In this document: positions 17,022 through 25,374 of the stretch, piece after piece | How positions within the stretch are numbered: the first letter of the stretch is position 1 | How the letters are laid out: each line of letters opens with the position of its first letter | Assembly (NCBI RefSeq): GCF_002876705.1 | Contig: NZ_MDAG01000057.1 | Span: 124,001-188,000 of the forward strand | From: Enterovibrio norvegicus_B | GTDB taxonomy: Bacteria > Pseudomonadota > Gammaproteobacteria > Enterobacterales > Vibrionaceae | Direction: 5' to 3' | Length of the DNA: 64,000 bases | The notes under the pieces: model-generated | Database searches by the model: none | What the model was told of the DNA's origin: nothing | Seen by the model: the letters and a program-made list of their open reading frames with translations, nothing else | Made by a program: the position numbers and the translations under genes

Positions 17022-17062
17022 TTTAACGTGAATTATCGCATGGAAGTACTGGTGAGGTCAGG

Positions 17063-18004
17063 ATGGCAAATCGCACATATTCAATTATGCCAAATAAACA
17101 GTCTTATATAGTCGAAGGTCGTGAAGGGTTATTAAGGCAAGCACGTGTCGCCGCTATTTCATCAAGCGTTTTTGATGGGGTGAATAACAAGAAAGCGAAA
17201 CCCGAAGAAAGCCAGCGCAAGGTTGGTACTGTCTTTCTGGTTGGTGCGGGTCCAGGTGACCCAGATTTATTGACCATTAAAGCACTCCGTTGCATTCAAC
17301 AGGCCGATGTTGTCGTGTATGACCGACTCGTCAGCCCAGAGATTCTCTCGCTCATTCCTTCAGATAAAGACATTTTCTACGTCGGCAAAGCCAAGGGTGC
17401 ACACAGTGTCCCTCAGAATGATACCAACGCATTGTTGGTTGAACTGGCACAGCGAGGGAAGGATGTTTGTCGATTAAAAGGAGGAGACGCCTTTGTGTTT
17501 GGTCGAGGTGGCGAAGAAATGCAAACCCTGCATCAGGAAGACATTCAAGTAGAAGTCATTCCTGGGATCACCGCCGCTTCCGGCTGCACCAGCTATGCAG
17601 GCATTCCTCTTACCCACCGCGGTTTATCACAAGGCTGTACCTTGGTGACAGCGCACGCCGAAAAAGATTTGTCAGTGAACTGGCAAGCACTCGCTGCATT
17701 GGATCATACCTTGGTGTTCTACATGGGGCTGTCGAAGCTGTCCCTCATCAGCGAAGAACTCTCTCAAGCTGGTTTGTCTTTAACAACGCCTGTCGCGGTG
17801 ATTGAAAAAGGGTGTACCGCTGACCAGCGCGTATTTATCAGTGACCTTGCCACGATCAAGGATGCCATCAAGCACGAAGCGGTGGTGTCGCCGTCATTGA
17901 TTGTCGTGGGCAAGGTTGTCTCGCTGGCAAAAGAATTGGATTGGTTTATTACGCAGACCACAGAACATCTCGACATAGAGCAACTTGAAAAGCTTTCTGC
18001 ATAA
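17063..18004 (+). CDS. cobA: Uroporphyrinogen-III C-methyltransferase (for siroheme)
   Basis: Methylates uroporphyrinogen III at C2 and C7 to precorrin-2, the precursor of the siroheme needed by NirB. The 313-residue protein has an N-terminal extension of about 53 residues without known motifs, then the SUMT domain: VFLVGAGPGDPDLLTIKAL, VVVYDRLVSPEIL, CRLKGGDAFVFGRGGEE, VIPGITAASGCTSYAGIPLTHRG. It is a stand-alone methyltransferase, not the CysG fusion. It is the first gene of the operon and ends 10 bases before nirB. Confidence 0.9.
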   Translation: MANRTYSIMPNKQSYIVEGREGLLRQARVAAISSSVFDGVNNKKAKPEESQRKVGTVFLVGAGPGDPDLLTIKALRCIQQADVVVYDRLVSPEILSLIPSDKDIFYVGKAKGAHSVPQNDTNALLVELAQRGKDVCRLKGGDAFVFGRGGEEMQTLHQEDIQVEVIPGITAASGCTSYAGIPLTHRGLSQGCTLVTAHAEKDLSVNWQALAALDHTLVFYMGLSKLSLISEELSQAGLSLTTPVAVIEKGCTADQRVFISDLATIKDAIKHEAVVSPSLIVVGKVVSLAKELDWFITQTTEHLDIEQLEKLSA

Positions 18005-18014
18005 GGATTTGAGC

Positions 18015-20606
18015 ATGGAAAAGAAACGTATTGTCGTTATTGGTAACGGTATGGTGGGGCATCGATTCATCGACGAACTGTCCCAGAAAAACAGCGACGC
18101 TCAGTTTGACGATGCTCCGTATGAGATCATGACCTTTTCAGAAGAACCGCGCTTAGCGTATGACCGCGTTCAACTCAGCAGCTTCTTTAGCGGCAAAGAT
18201 GCTGACGATCTTATGCTGACCAGTGAAAATGAATACAAAGAGAAAGGCATCACGTATTTTTTGAACGAGAAAGTGGTGTCTATTCAGCGCGAGAATAAAT
18301 TGGTGGTGACAGACCAAGGCCGCGAGATTGCTTACGACAGCTTGGTGCTCGCCACAGGCTCATACCCGTTTGTCCCACCCATTCCTGGTAACGAGCAGCC
18401 GCATTGCCACGTGTATCGCACCATCGAAGATTTAGAAGCCATTCGCGCTTCCGGCGACAGCAGCAAAATTGGCGTCGTCATTGGCGGTGGCTTGTTGGGC
18501 TTGGAAGCGGCGAATGCCATTCAAAATATGGGGCTGGAAACCCATGTGGTGGAGTTTGCTCCACGTCTGATGGCGGTGCAGTTGGATGAAGGTGGCGGCG
18601 AGCTGCTGAAACAGAAAATTACGGCATTAGGCGTGAATGTTCACACCGAAAAAGCCACGCAAAGCATCACGAAAGGCGATACATGTCGCTACAAACTTAC
18701 CTTTGCAGATGGCACAGAACTTGAGACCGACATGGTGGTGTTCTCTGCGGGTATCCGCCCTCAAGACGAACTCGCTAAAGCCCATGACCTGACCTTGGGT
18801 GAGCGTGGCGGTATCGTCATTAACAATCAATGCCAAACCAACGATAGCGACATTTACGCCATTGGTGAATGTGCGCTTTGGGAAGGCAAGATCTTTGGCT
18901 TAGTCGCGCCGGGTTATCAAATGGCGAAAGTCGCGGTCGCATCAATTTGCGGCACCGAGGCTGAGTTCAAAGGGGCTGACATGAGCACCAAACTCAAATT
19001 GTTGGGTGTGGATGTTGCCAGTATCGGAGATGCGCAAGGATCAACGCCGGGGGCACAGTCTTACACATTCTCGGATGGCATCGAGCAAGTCTACAAACGT
19101 ATCATCGTTTCAGAAGATGGGAAAACCTTGCTGGGTGCGGTGTTGGTCGGGGATGTTGAAAGCTACCCGAACCTATTACAAACCATGCTAAATGGCTTGC
19201 CTCTTCCAGAGTTCCCGTCGGTGTTGCTCCTGTCTAATGACGCGGCTGACAGTGATTCTGGATCGGCAGGGTTAGCGACGTTGCCGGATGAAGCGCAGAT
19301 TTGTTCGTGTTACGACGTGACCAAAGGGTGCATTAAAACCGCAGTGGCATCGGGTTGCACCACCATGGCAGATCTGAAAGCTGAAACCAAAGCCTCAACG
19401 GGTTGTGGCGGCTGTGCGGCGCTGACCAAGCAAGTGATGGATGCAGAGCTTGCCGCGCTTGGGCATGAGGTAAATAACAACCTGTGTGAGCACTTTGAAT
19501 ATACGCGCCAAGAATTGGCGGACATTGTTCGCATCAAGAAAATTAAAACCTTCGATGAATTGTTGGACAGCCACGGTAAGGGGCTGGGGTGTGACGTGTG
19601 TAAGCCGAGCGTCGGGTCGATCTTGGCCTCCTTCTGGAACGATTATGTGCTGAAAAACGAGCACATGGGACTGCAAGACACCAACGACATTTACCTCGGT
19701 AACATGCAAAAAGACGGCACCTATTCGGTCGTTCCGCGTGTTGCAGGTGGCGAAATCACCCCCGACAAATTGATTGTGCTGGGACAAGTCGCGAAAGACT
19801 ACAACCTCTACACCAAAGTGACGGGCGGTCAGCGCATTGATTTGTTCGGCGCTCAACTTCACGAGCTTCCAGAGATTTGGAAAATTCTCGTTGATGCAGG
19901 GTTTGAAACCGGGCATGCCTACGGGAAATCGGTGCGAACGGTGAAATCTTGTGTGGGTTCTACATGGTGTCGCTACGGCGTGGATGACAGCGTGGGGTTC
20001 GCTATCAACATCGAAGATCGCTACAAAGGGCTTCGCTCTCCCCACAAACTGAAATTTGCGGTGTCAGGCTGTACGCGCGAATGTGCGGAAGCCCAATCGA
20101 AAGACATTGGCATTATCGCAACAGAAAACGGCTGGAACTTGTATGTCTGTGGCAACGGCGGCATGCGCCCGCGTCATGCTGATTTGTTCGCGTCCGACCT
20201 TGATCGTGAAACCCTGATCAAATACATCGACCGCGTTTTGATGTTCTACATCCGTACCGCTGACCGTTTGCAGCGCACCTCGGTGTGGCTGGAAAACCTT
20301 GACGGTGGATTGGACTATCTCAAGCAAGTGGTGATTGAAGACAAGCTCGCCATTGGTGAAGAGTTGGAAGCAGAGATGGCAGCCAGCCTCGGTCAGTACC
20401 AATGTGAGTGGAAAACCACCATTGAATCACCAGAAAAGCTCAAACGCTTCCAGCATTTCATTAACAGTGACCAAGCCGACAGTGGGCTGAAATACATCAC
20501 GGAGCGTGGGCAGAGAGTGCCCGCACCTACAGTGCAAGTTGTAGAGCCGACGAAGGTCGCGGCAGAACCAGAAAAACGCATTGATGTTGTAGAGATTGAA
20601 GGGTAG
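18015..20606 (+). CDS. nirB: NAD(P)H-dependent nitrite reductase large subunit
   Basis: Reduces nitrite to ammonium in the cytoplasm. The 863-residue protein starts MEKKRIVVIGNGMVGHRF with AAGGAT upstream. Order of domains: FAD/NAD(P) oxidoreductase (VVIGGGLLGLEAANAI near residue 155), BFD-like [2Fe-2S] domain (CSCYDV...GCGGCAAL near residues 435-475), a second BFD-like segment (CEHFEY...GCDVCKP), then nitrite/sulfite reductase ferredoxin-like and siroheme-[4Fe-4S] domains with VGSTWCRYG and SGCTRECAEAQ. Context with nasA and a nitrate transporter indicates an assimilatory role. Confidence 0.95.
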   Translation: MEKKRIVVIGNGMVGHRFIDELSQKNSDAQFDDAPYEIMTFSEEPRLAYDRVQLSSFFSGKDADDLMLTSENEYKEKGITYFLNEKVVSIQRENKLVVTDQGREIAYDSLVLATGSYPFVPPIPGNEQPHCHVYRTIEDLEAIRASGDSSKIGVVIGGGLLGLEAANAIQNMGLETHVVEFAPRLMAVQLDEGGGELLKQKITALGVNVHTEKATQSITKGDTCRYKLTFADGTELETDMVVFSAGIRPQDELAKAHDLTLGERGGIVINNQCQTNDSDIYAIGECALWEGKIFGLVAPGYQMAKVAVASICGTEAEFKGADMSTKLKLLGVDVASIGDAQGSTPGAQSYTFSDGIEQVYKRIIVSEDGKTLLGAVLVGDVESYPNLLQTMLNGLPLPEFPSVLLLSNDAADSDSGSAGLATLPDEAQICSCYDVTKGCIKTAVASGCTTMADLKAETKASTGCGGCAALTKQVMDAELAALGHEVNNNLCEHFEYTRQELADIVRIKKIKTFDELLDSHGKGLGCDVCKPSVGSILASFWNDYVLKNEHMGLQDTNDIYLGNMQKDGTYSVVPRVAGGEITPDKLIVLGQVAKDYNLYTKVTGGQRIDLFGAQLHELPEIWKILVDAGFETGHAYGKSVRTVKSCVGSTWCRYGVDDSVGFAINIEDRYKGLRSPHKLKFAVSGCTRECAEAQSKDIGIIATENGWNLYVCGNGGMRPRHADLFASDLDRETLIKYIDRVLMFYIRTADRLQRTSVWLENLDGGLDYLKQVVIEDKLAIGEELEAEMAASLGQYQCEWKTTIESPEKLKRFQHFINSDQADSGLKYITERGQRVPAPTVQVVEPTKVAAEPEKRIDVVEIEG

Positions 20607-20616
20607 GAGAGGCGAT

Positions 20617-20955
20617 ATGTATCAGTGGCAAACCATTTGCGATAAGACAGATTTGGTAGAGAACACGGGTATTTGTGCTCTGTTCAACGACAAGCAAGTC
20701 GCCATCTTTCTCTGCGGAAAAACCGACACGCTCTTCGCCATCGATAACTTTGACCCGATTGGAAAAGCGAACGTGCTGTCACGCGGGCTTCTCGGGTCAA
20801 TTGGCGAAAAAACCGTGATTGCCTCTCCGCTGTATAAACAGCACTTTTGCCTCACCAGTGGAGAGTGCATTGAGGACGAATCCGTGTCGGTCATTACCTA
20901 TCCCGTTCGACAGCATGAAGGTGCTGTTCAATTAGGTACGCTGAATATCGAATAA
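20617..20955 (+). CDS. nirD: Nitrite reductase small subunit
   Basis: A 112-residue Rieske-like protein that pairs with NirB. It has the NirD sequence features QWQTICDKTDLVENTGICAL, FAIDNFDPIGKANVLSRGLLG and PLYKQHFCLTSGEC. The NirD family usually lacks the full Cys-His cluster ligands, and that is the case here. It starts 10 bases after nirB with GGAGAGG upstream. Confidence 0.93.
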   Translation: MYQWQTICDKTDLVENTGICALFNDKQVAIFLCGKTDTLFAIDNFDPIGKANVLSRGLLGSIGEKTVIASPLYKQHFCLTSGECIEDESVSVITYPVRQHEGAVQLGTLNIE

Positions 20956-21004
20956 ACCGATGCTCACGCGCTGTGAATGCAAGCGGCATCGATGGAGCGT
21001 TAAT

Positions 21005-21060
21005 AGACAGTGTGCGTCATCGCAGCGAAATAGGGTGTAACCGCACTGTCTTCTTTTCCT
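21005..21060 (+). promoter_or_regulatory. Hairpin with T-rich tail between nirD and the nitrate transporter
   Basis: AGACAGTG (21005-21012) pairs with CACTGTCT (21044-21051), followed by TCTTTTCCTT. It may be a partial terminator that lowers readthrough into the transporter gene. The rest of the 263-base gap shows no clear sigma-54 promoter. Confidence 0.4.
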
Positions 21061-21218
21061 TATCTAGTTGTTTTAAAACCCCGTGCTTTGACGCTCTCAG
21101 CGCAAACCACGGTGGGGCAAGTGCGCCCAAAATAAGGGAAAAATGAAAAGCCAAAGACATGAAAGCTGCAGAATTAAAACGTTGCAGTTCAAAGGATTAT
21201 TAATTAACGAGGACAGGA

Positions 21219-22697
21219 ATGATGTCAGGTAGCGAGAAGTTCAACGTATTCTCCTTTACAGGGAAAATGAAAATACTTCATTTAAGTTGGTTCGCCTTTT
21301 TTATTACGTTTGTGGTGTGGTTTAACTTTGCTCCATTGCTGCAATCCGTAAAGGAATCATTAGGATTAACCACCGCAGAAATTAAAACACTCCTTATTCT
21401 AAACGTCGCTTTCACCATACCCGCTCGGGTCGTGGTTGGCATGCTCACGGACAAATACGGGCCACGCATTGTTTATTCACTCTTGCTCGCAATTTGTTCC
21501 ATTCCCTGTTTCGTGTTCGCCCTCTCCGACAATTTCGTACAAGCCGCCATTGCGCGTTTTGCGCTCGGGTTGATCGGTGCAGGTTTCGTTATCGGCATTC
21601 GCTTGGTGTCTGAGTGGTTCCCACATAACGAGTTGGGCACGGCAGAAGGCATATACGGCGGTTGGGGTAACTTTGGTTCCGCAGCGGCAGCATTCACACT
21701 TCCAACGGTTGCCGTGATGTTTGGTGGTGAAGACGGTTGGCGTTATGCCATGGCGATCACTGGCGTGATGAGCCTGTTGTTTTCTTTTGTTTTCTACCGA
21801 AGCGTGACAGATACGCCGAAGGGCGCGACCTATTATAAGCCTAAAAACGGCGGCGCAATGGAAGTGACCTCGAAGAGTGATTTCTTTCTTCTACTTTTGA
21901 TGAAAGTGCCCATGTACGGCGCGCTTGCGTTACTGGCGTGGAAACTGTCGCCATCAGGCATTGGTATGTTCTCAGATTCAGTGGTAACCGCTGTTTATGC
22001 GGTGCTTGCCCTGATTTATGCGTTCGATGCAGCTCAAGTGTGGAAAGTGAACAAGCATGTGTTCGTTGAACCTGTGCCTGAAATTCATCAGTACAAATTT
22101 AAGCAAGTTGCAGTGCTCAACGTACTCTACTTCGCGACCTTTGGTTCTGAGTTGGCGGTGGTTTCGATGTTGCCGTTATTCTTTGCTGACACGTTCGAAC
22201 TGACCCCTGTTGTGGCAGGTATGGTGGCATCGGCATATGCCTTCATGAACTTGATGTCGCGCCCGGGTGGCGGTTGGTTGTCGGACAAATTTGGTCGTAA
22301 ACCGACACTACTTATCCTAACGGCGGGATTGGCAGTGGGTTACTTTGTGATGGGACAAGTGGATGGCGCTTGGCCAGTCTGGTTGGCGGTTGTTGCAGCA
22401 ATGGGCTGTTCGTTCTTCGTGCAATCGGGTGAAGGGGCGGTGTTTGCAGCTGTGCCACTGATTAAACGCCGCATGACAGGCCAAATTGCGGGCATGACAG
22501 GCGCATACGGTAACGTCGGTGCTGTGGTGTACCTCACCGTGTTATCGCTGGTGGATTACAGCACCTTCTTCTTAATCATTGCTGGTACCGCGGTGCTTGG
22601 TTTTATCACGCTACTCTTTATGGAAGAGCCTTCAGGTCAAATTGCCGAAGTGAATGACGATGGCACCATTACCATGATTGACGTAGCGAAAGCCTAA
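21219..22697 (+). CDS. NarK/NasA-type nitrate/nitrite transporter (MFS)
   Basis: Imports nitrate, or exchanges nitrate and nitrite, across the inner membrane. The 492-residue protein has about 12 hydrophobic segments. The two nitrate signature motifs are recognisable as GGWGNFGSAAAAFTLP near residue 146 and GAYGNVGAVVYL near residue 430. The conserved MFS loop GMLTDKYGPR is near residue 70. Start ATG with GAGG six bases upstream. It follows nirBD and precedes a PP2C-kinase gene by two bases. Confidence 0.92.
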   Translation: MMSGSEKFNVFSFTGKMKILHLSWFAFFITFVVWFNFAPLLQSVKESLGLTTAEIKTLLILNVAFTIPARVVVGMLTDKYGPRIVYSLLLAICSIPCFVFALSDNFVQAAIARFALGLIGAGFVIGIRLVSEWFPHNELGTAEGIYGGWGNFGSAAAAFTLPTVAVMFGGEDGWRYAMAITGVMSLLFSFVFYRSVTDTPKGATYYKPKNGGAMEVTSKSDFFLLLLMKVPMYGALALLAWKLSPSGIGMFSDSVVTAVYAVLALIYAFDAAQVWKVNKHVFVEPVPEIHQYKFKQVAVLNVLYFATFGSELAVVSMLPLFFADTFELTPVVAGMVASAYAFMNLMSRPGGGWLSDKFGRKPTLLILTAGLAVGYFVMGQVDGAWPVWLAVVAAMGCSFFVQSGEGAVFAAVPLIKRRMTGQIAGMTGAYGNVGAVVYLTVLSLVDYSTFFLIIAGTAVLGFITLLFMEEPSGQIAEVNDDGTITMIDVAKA

Positions 22698-22699
22698 TT

Positions 22700-24499
22700 A
22701 TGAAACCCGAGGTTTTGTCGACGCCTTACATGGCGTCTCAAGCCACGAAAGAGTCCGAGAAGCTTGCTTCTCGGCTCATCGTTCGTGCGGGTGGGTGCTC
22801 TGTGGCGGGGCGAAAGCCCCCGAATCAGGATGCCTTTGCCGTAAAAATCCCCACCAACCTGAGTGAGTTAAAACACAAGGGCGTGGTTGCGACGATTGCT
22901 GATGGCGTGAGCTCAAGCGAGGTCAGCCAAAAGGCCAGCGAAACCAGTGTGACGGAATTCATCAATGACTACATGGATACGCCGAACACCTGGTCTGTGA
23001 AGTCGTCTGCGGGGGCGGTACTTAAATCCATCAACCATTGGCTTTTCCATCACGCAAAACAAGATGGTGAGAAATCCAATGCCATGGTCGCTGCGTTTAC
23101 GGGCGTTGTCGTTAAATCAAACACCGCACACCTCTTTCACATGGGTGACTGTCGGGTTTATCTTCTTCGGGATAAAACGCTGACGCAGTTAACCCAAGAT
23201 CATCGCCGCTACACCAGCAAAACACAGCACCACCTGACGCGTGCACTTGGCATTGATAGCCATTTGGAAGTCGATTACACCTTATCCGCGGTGCAGGCCG
23301 GTGATGTATTACTGATGACCACTGACGGCATACATGATGCCTTGTCTGAAAAGGACATACTTACCTTCCTGAAAGGCAAGGTATGCAGCCAAGAAGAAAG
23401 CCTTGAAACCGTTGCGACAGCGCTTGTAGACAAAGCGTTGGCGGCGGGCAGTGATGACAATATCTCCTGCCTGTTTCTTGCCATTGATGCGTTGCCGAAA
23501 GCCGCTTTTGATGAGGCGTTTAGATACCGCGCGGAACAGGTGATCCCTCCCGTGTTGTCTGAAGGACAACAGATAGACCATTTTCAGATAAAACGCGTGA
23601 TCTACAGTGGAAGCCGGAGCCATTTGTACTTGGCGAGAAGCATGAAGGACGACAAACAATATGTATTGAAAATGCCGTCTCAGAACTTCGCGGACGACGA
23701 GGTTTACCTTTCTGGATTCATTAGAGAAGGGTGGATTGGCGAGCAAGTACGAAAGCGGGGCGTGATGAAGATTCATCCGCAGACTTGGCACTCTCGTTTT
23801 CTCTATCATGTGTGCGATTTCGTGGATGGCATGACGCTAAGACAATGGATGCTGGATAACCCAACACCAACACTTTCACAAATCCGCACGCTTGCCAAAG
23901 GCGCGATTCGTTCGATGCGAGTTTTACAGCGTATGGCCGTAGTGCATCGTGATATCAAGCCTGACAACTTGATGGTAGATAAAGACATGAACGTGGTCTT
24001 GATCGATTACGGAACAGCACAAGCGCAAGGCTTAGAGGAGCTGTCAGGGCACATAGAAGAAAGTTATCCCGTTGGGGATTTGAATTATGCTGCGCCCGAG
24101 TATTTGAAGGGCAACAAGGCCACCTTGTCGTCAGACGTATTTTCGCTCGGTGTGACCTTCTACGAAATGCTCACGGGGCATTTACCGTACAAACCTGTGA
24201 ATGCGTCAAATCCACGAGTATCAAACCGACAAACTTACACCCCTGCGGTGGTGTTTCGGCCTGATGTGCCTGATTGGTTCGATGCGGCGCTGAAAAAGGC
24301 GTGCCATTCCATTCCATCTGCACGTTATGACGTGCTGTCTGAGTTTGAGCAAGATTTGCTGACGCCTAATCGGGAGCTAGAAAAGGTGAGCCAACAGCGC
24401 GCGATGATCGAAAAAGACCCCGTGCGCTTTTGGAAAGGATTATCTGTAGTGTTGTTTTCGATGGTGGTGTTGCTTACAGCGCTACTTGTTCAGGCTTAG
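22700..24499 (+). CDS. PP2C-type phosphatase fused to a Ser/Thr kinase, C-terminal membrane anchor
   Basis: A 599-residue two-domain signalling protein. Residues 25-260 form a PPM/PP2C phosphatase with metal-binding Asp motifs (NQDAF, ADGVSSSE, MGDCRVYLLRD, TTDGIHD, SDDNIS). Residues 285-560 form a Hanks-type kinase with Lys in YVLKMPS, HRDIKPDNLMVD, DYG in place of DFG, AAPEYL and DVFSLGVTFYEMLTG. A single hydrophobic segment ends the protein (SVVLFSMVVLLTALLVQA). It starts two bases after the transporter stop and lacks a strong ribosome site, so translation is probably coupled. Likely targets are nitrate assimilation proteins, which is inference from position. Confidence 0.9.
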   Translation: MKPEVLSTPYMASQATKESEKLASRLIVRAGGCSVAGRKPPNQDAFAVKIPTNLSELKHKGVVATIADGVSSSEVSQKASETSVTEFINDYMDTPNTWSVKSSAGAVLKSINHWLFHHAKQDGEKSNAMVAAFTGVVVKSNTAHLFHMGDCRVYLLRDKTLTQLTQDHRRYTSKTQHHLTRALGIDSHLEVDYTLSAVQAGDVLLMTTDGIHDALSEKDILTFLKGKVCSQEESLETVATALVDKALAAGSDDNISCLFLAIDALPKAAFDEAFRYRAEQVIPPVLSEGQQIDHFQIKRVIYSGSRSHLYLARSMKDDKQYVLKMPSQNFADDEVYLSGFIREGWIGEQVRKRGVMKIHPQTWHSRFLYHVCDFVDGMTLRQWMLDNPTPTLSQIRTLAKGAIRSMRVLQRMAVVHRDIKPDNLMVDKDMNVVLIDYGTAQAQGLEELSGHIEESYPVGDLNYAAPEYLKGNKATLSSDVFSLGVTFYEMLTGHLPYKPVNASNPRVSNRQTYTPAVVFRPDVPDWFDAALKKACHSIPSARYDVLSEFEQDLLTPNRELEKVSQQRAMIEKDPVRFWKGLSVVLFSMVVLLTALLVQA

Positions 24500-25119
24500 C
24501 GCTGCGCGGTTAACGCAAGCATGACTCCCACACCCATGAATGTGCCGCCAAAGGTACGTGGCAACCATTTCGAATTGGCGAGACGTTTTGAGCGCGTAAA
24601 GGCTCTGACGCCCCAGTAGCCATAGCCGCACAGGCAAGTGATTGAGCAACACATTAAGGTCACGACAAGGATAGAAAATTGTGGAAGCAAAGCTGTATTA
24701 ATATCAATGAACTGCGGGAACAGGGCCGTGGAGAAGATAATGGCTTTAGGGTTGGTGATGGCGACCAGCACGCCTTGCAGATAATAGCTTCGAGTATTGT
24801 CTGTTTGAGGGGCATCCTCGAGTGAAATGGTCATCCCATTGCGCCATGTTTTTATGCCTAGGTAAAAGAGATAACACGCGCCGAGTATTTTGATTGCCAT
24901 AAATGCAGTTGCGGAGCTGAGGACTAATGCGCTGAGGCCTAACACTGAAAACGACGCCATTAAGAAAAGCCCTGTCACATTGCCTGCGATCGTAAACAAC
25001 GCTTTTTTCAAACCGGAACGAAGCGTATGGGTCATCACCAATAAGATGGCGGGCCCTGGTGAAAGCGCCGTCACAAAAGCGATCGACAAAAAGGCGAGCC
25101 AAGTTTCAAACGTCATCAT
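24496..25119 (-). CDS. LysE/RhtB-family amino acid exporter
   Basis: A 207-residue inner-membrane protein of the LysE superfamily, with about six hydrophobic segments and the family motif SPGPAILLVMTHTLRSGLKKALFTIAGNVTG near residue 20. It probably exports an amino acid or derivative; the substrate cannot be read from the sequence. Its last four bases overlap the end of the convergent kinase gene. Upstream there is a 17-codon ORF (25133-25186) whose stop is just before its ribosome site, of unclear meaning. Confidence 0.87.
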   Translation of the reverse strand: MMTFETWLAFLSIAFVTALSPGPAILLVMTHTLRSGLKKALFTIAGNVTGLFLMASFSVLGLSALVLSSATAFMAIKILGACYLFYLGIKTWRNGMTISLEDAPQTDNTRSYYLQGVLVAITNPKAIIFSTALFPQFIDINTALLPQFSILVVTLMCCSITCLCGYGYWGVRAFTRSKRLANSKWLPRTFGGTFMGVGVMLALTAQR

Positions 25120-25374
25120 TTCACCATCCTTCCTAGATTATTTTGCCGTTGTTATCGGTATGAAAAACAACCAACACTTCTTTCATAACATCACGTTGTC
25201 TTTGCAATGAAAAGCCACGTTAGGTGTTTTATGCGTCAGCAAATGAGACAACAGTACTGATTAAGATTGCGCGTCATATTTAGTGGTCTTATCGAAGTTG
25301 TGCATATTGCCTTTACATTGAATACAAATGAGAATCTAAACCAAACTCATACGCATAATTGTATTGGAGAAATG

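Noticed and set aside
24496..24499. Four-base overlap of the convergent kinase and LysE genes
   Set aside because: Short convergent overlaps are common and need no special explanation.
25133..25186. 17-codon ORF (MKEVLVVFHTDNNGKII) just upstream of the LysE gene
   Set aside because: It has no ribosome site and no competing hairpins. Its codon content does not point to one amino acid, so I do not call it a leader peptide.
25326..25346. Fur-box-like AATGAGAATC before the RCC1 lipoprotein gene
   Set aside because: Only about 12 of 19 positions match the Fur consensus, and nothing about the gene suggests iron control.
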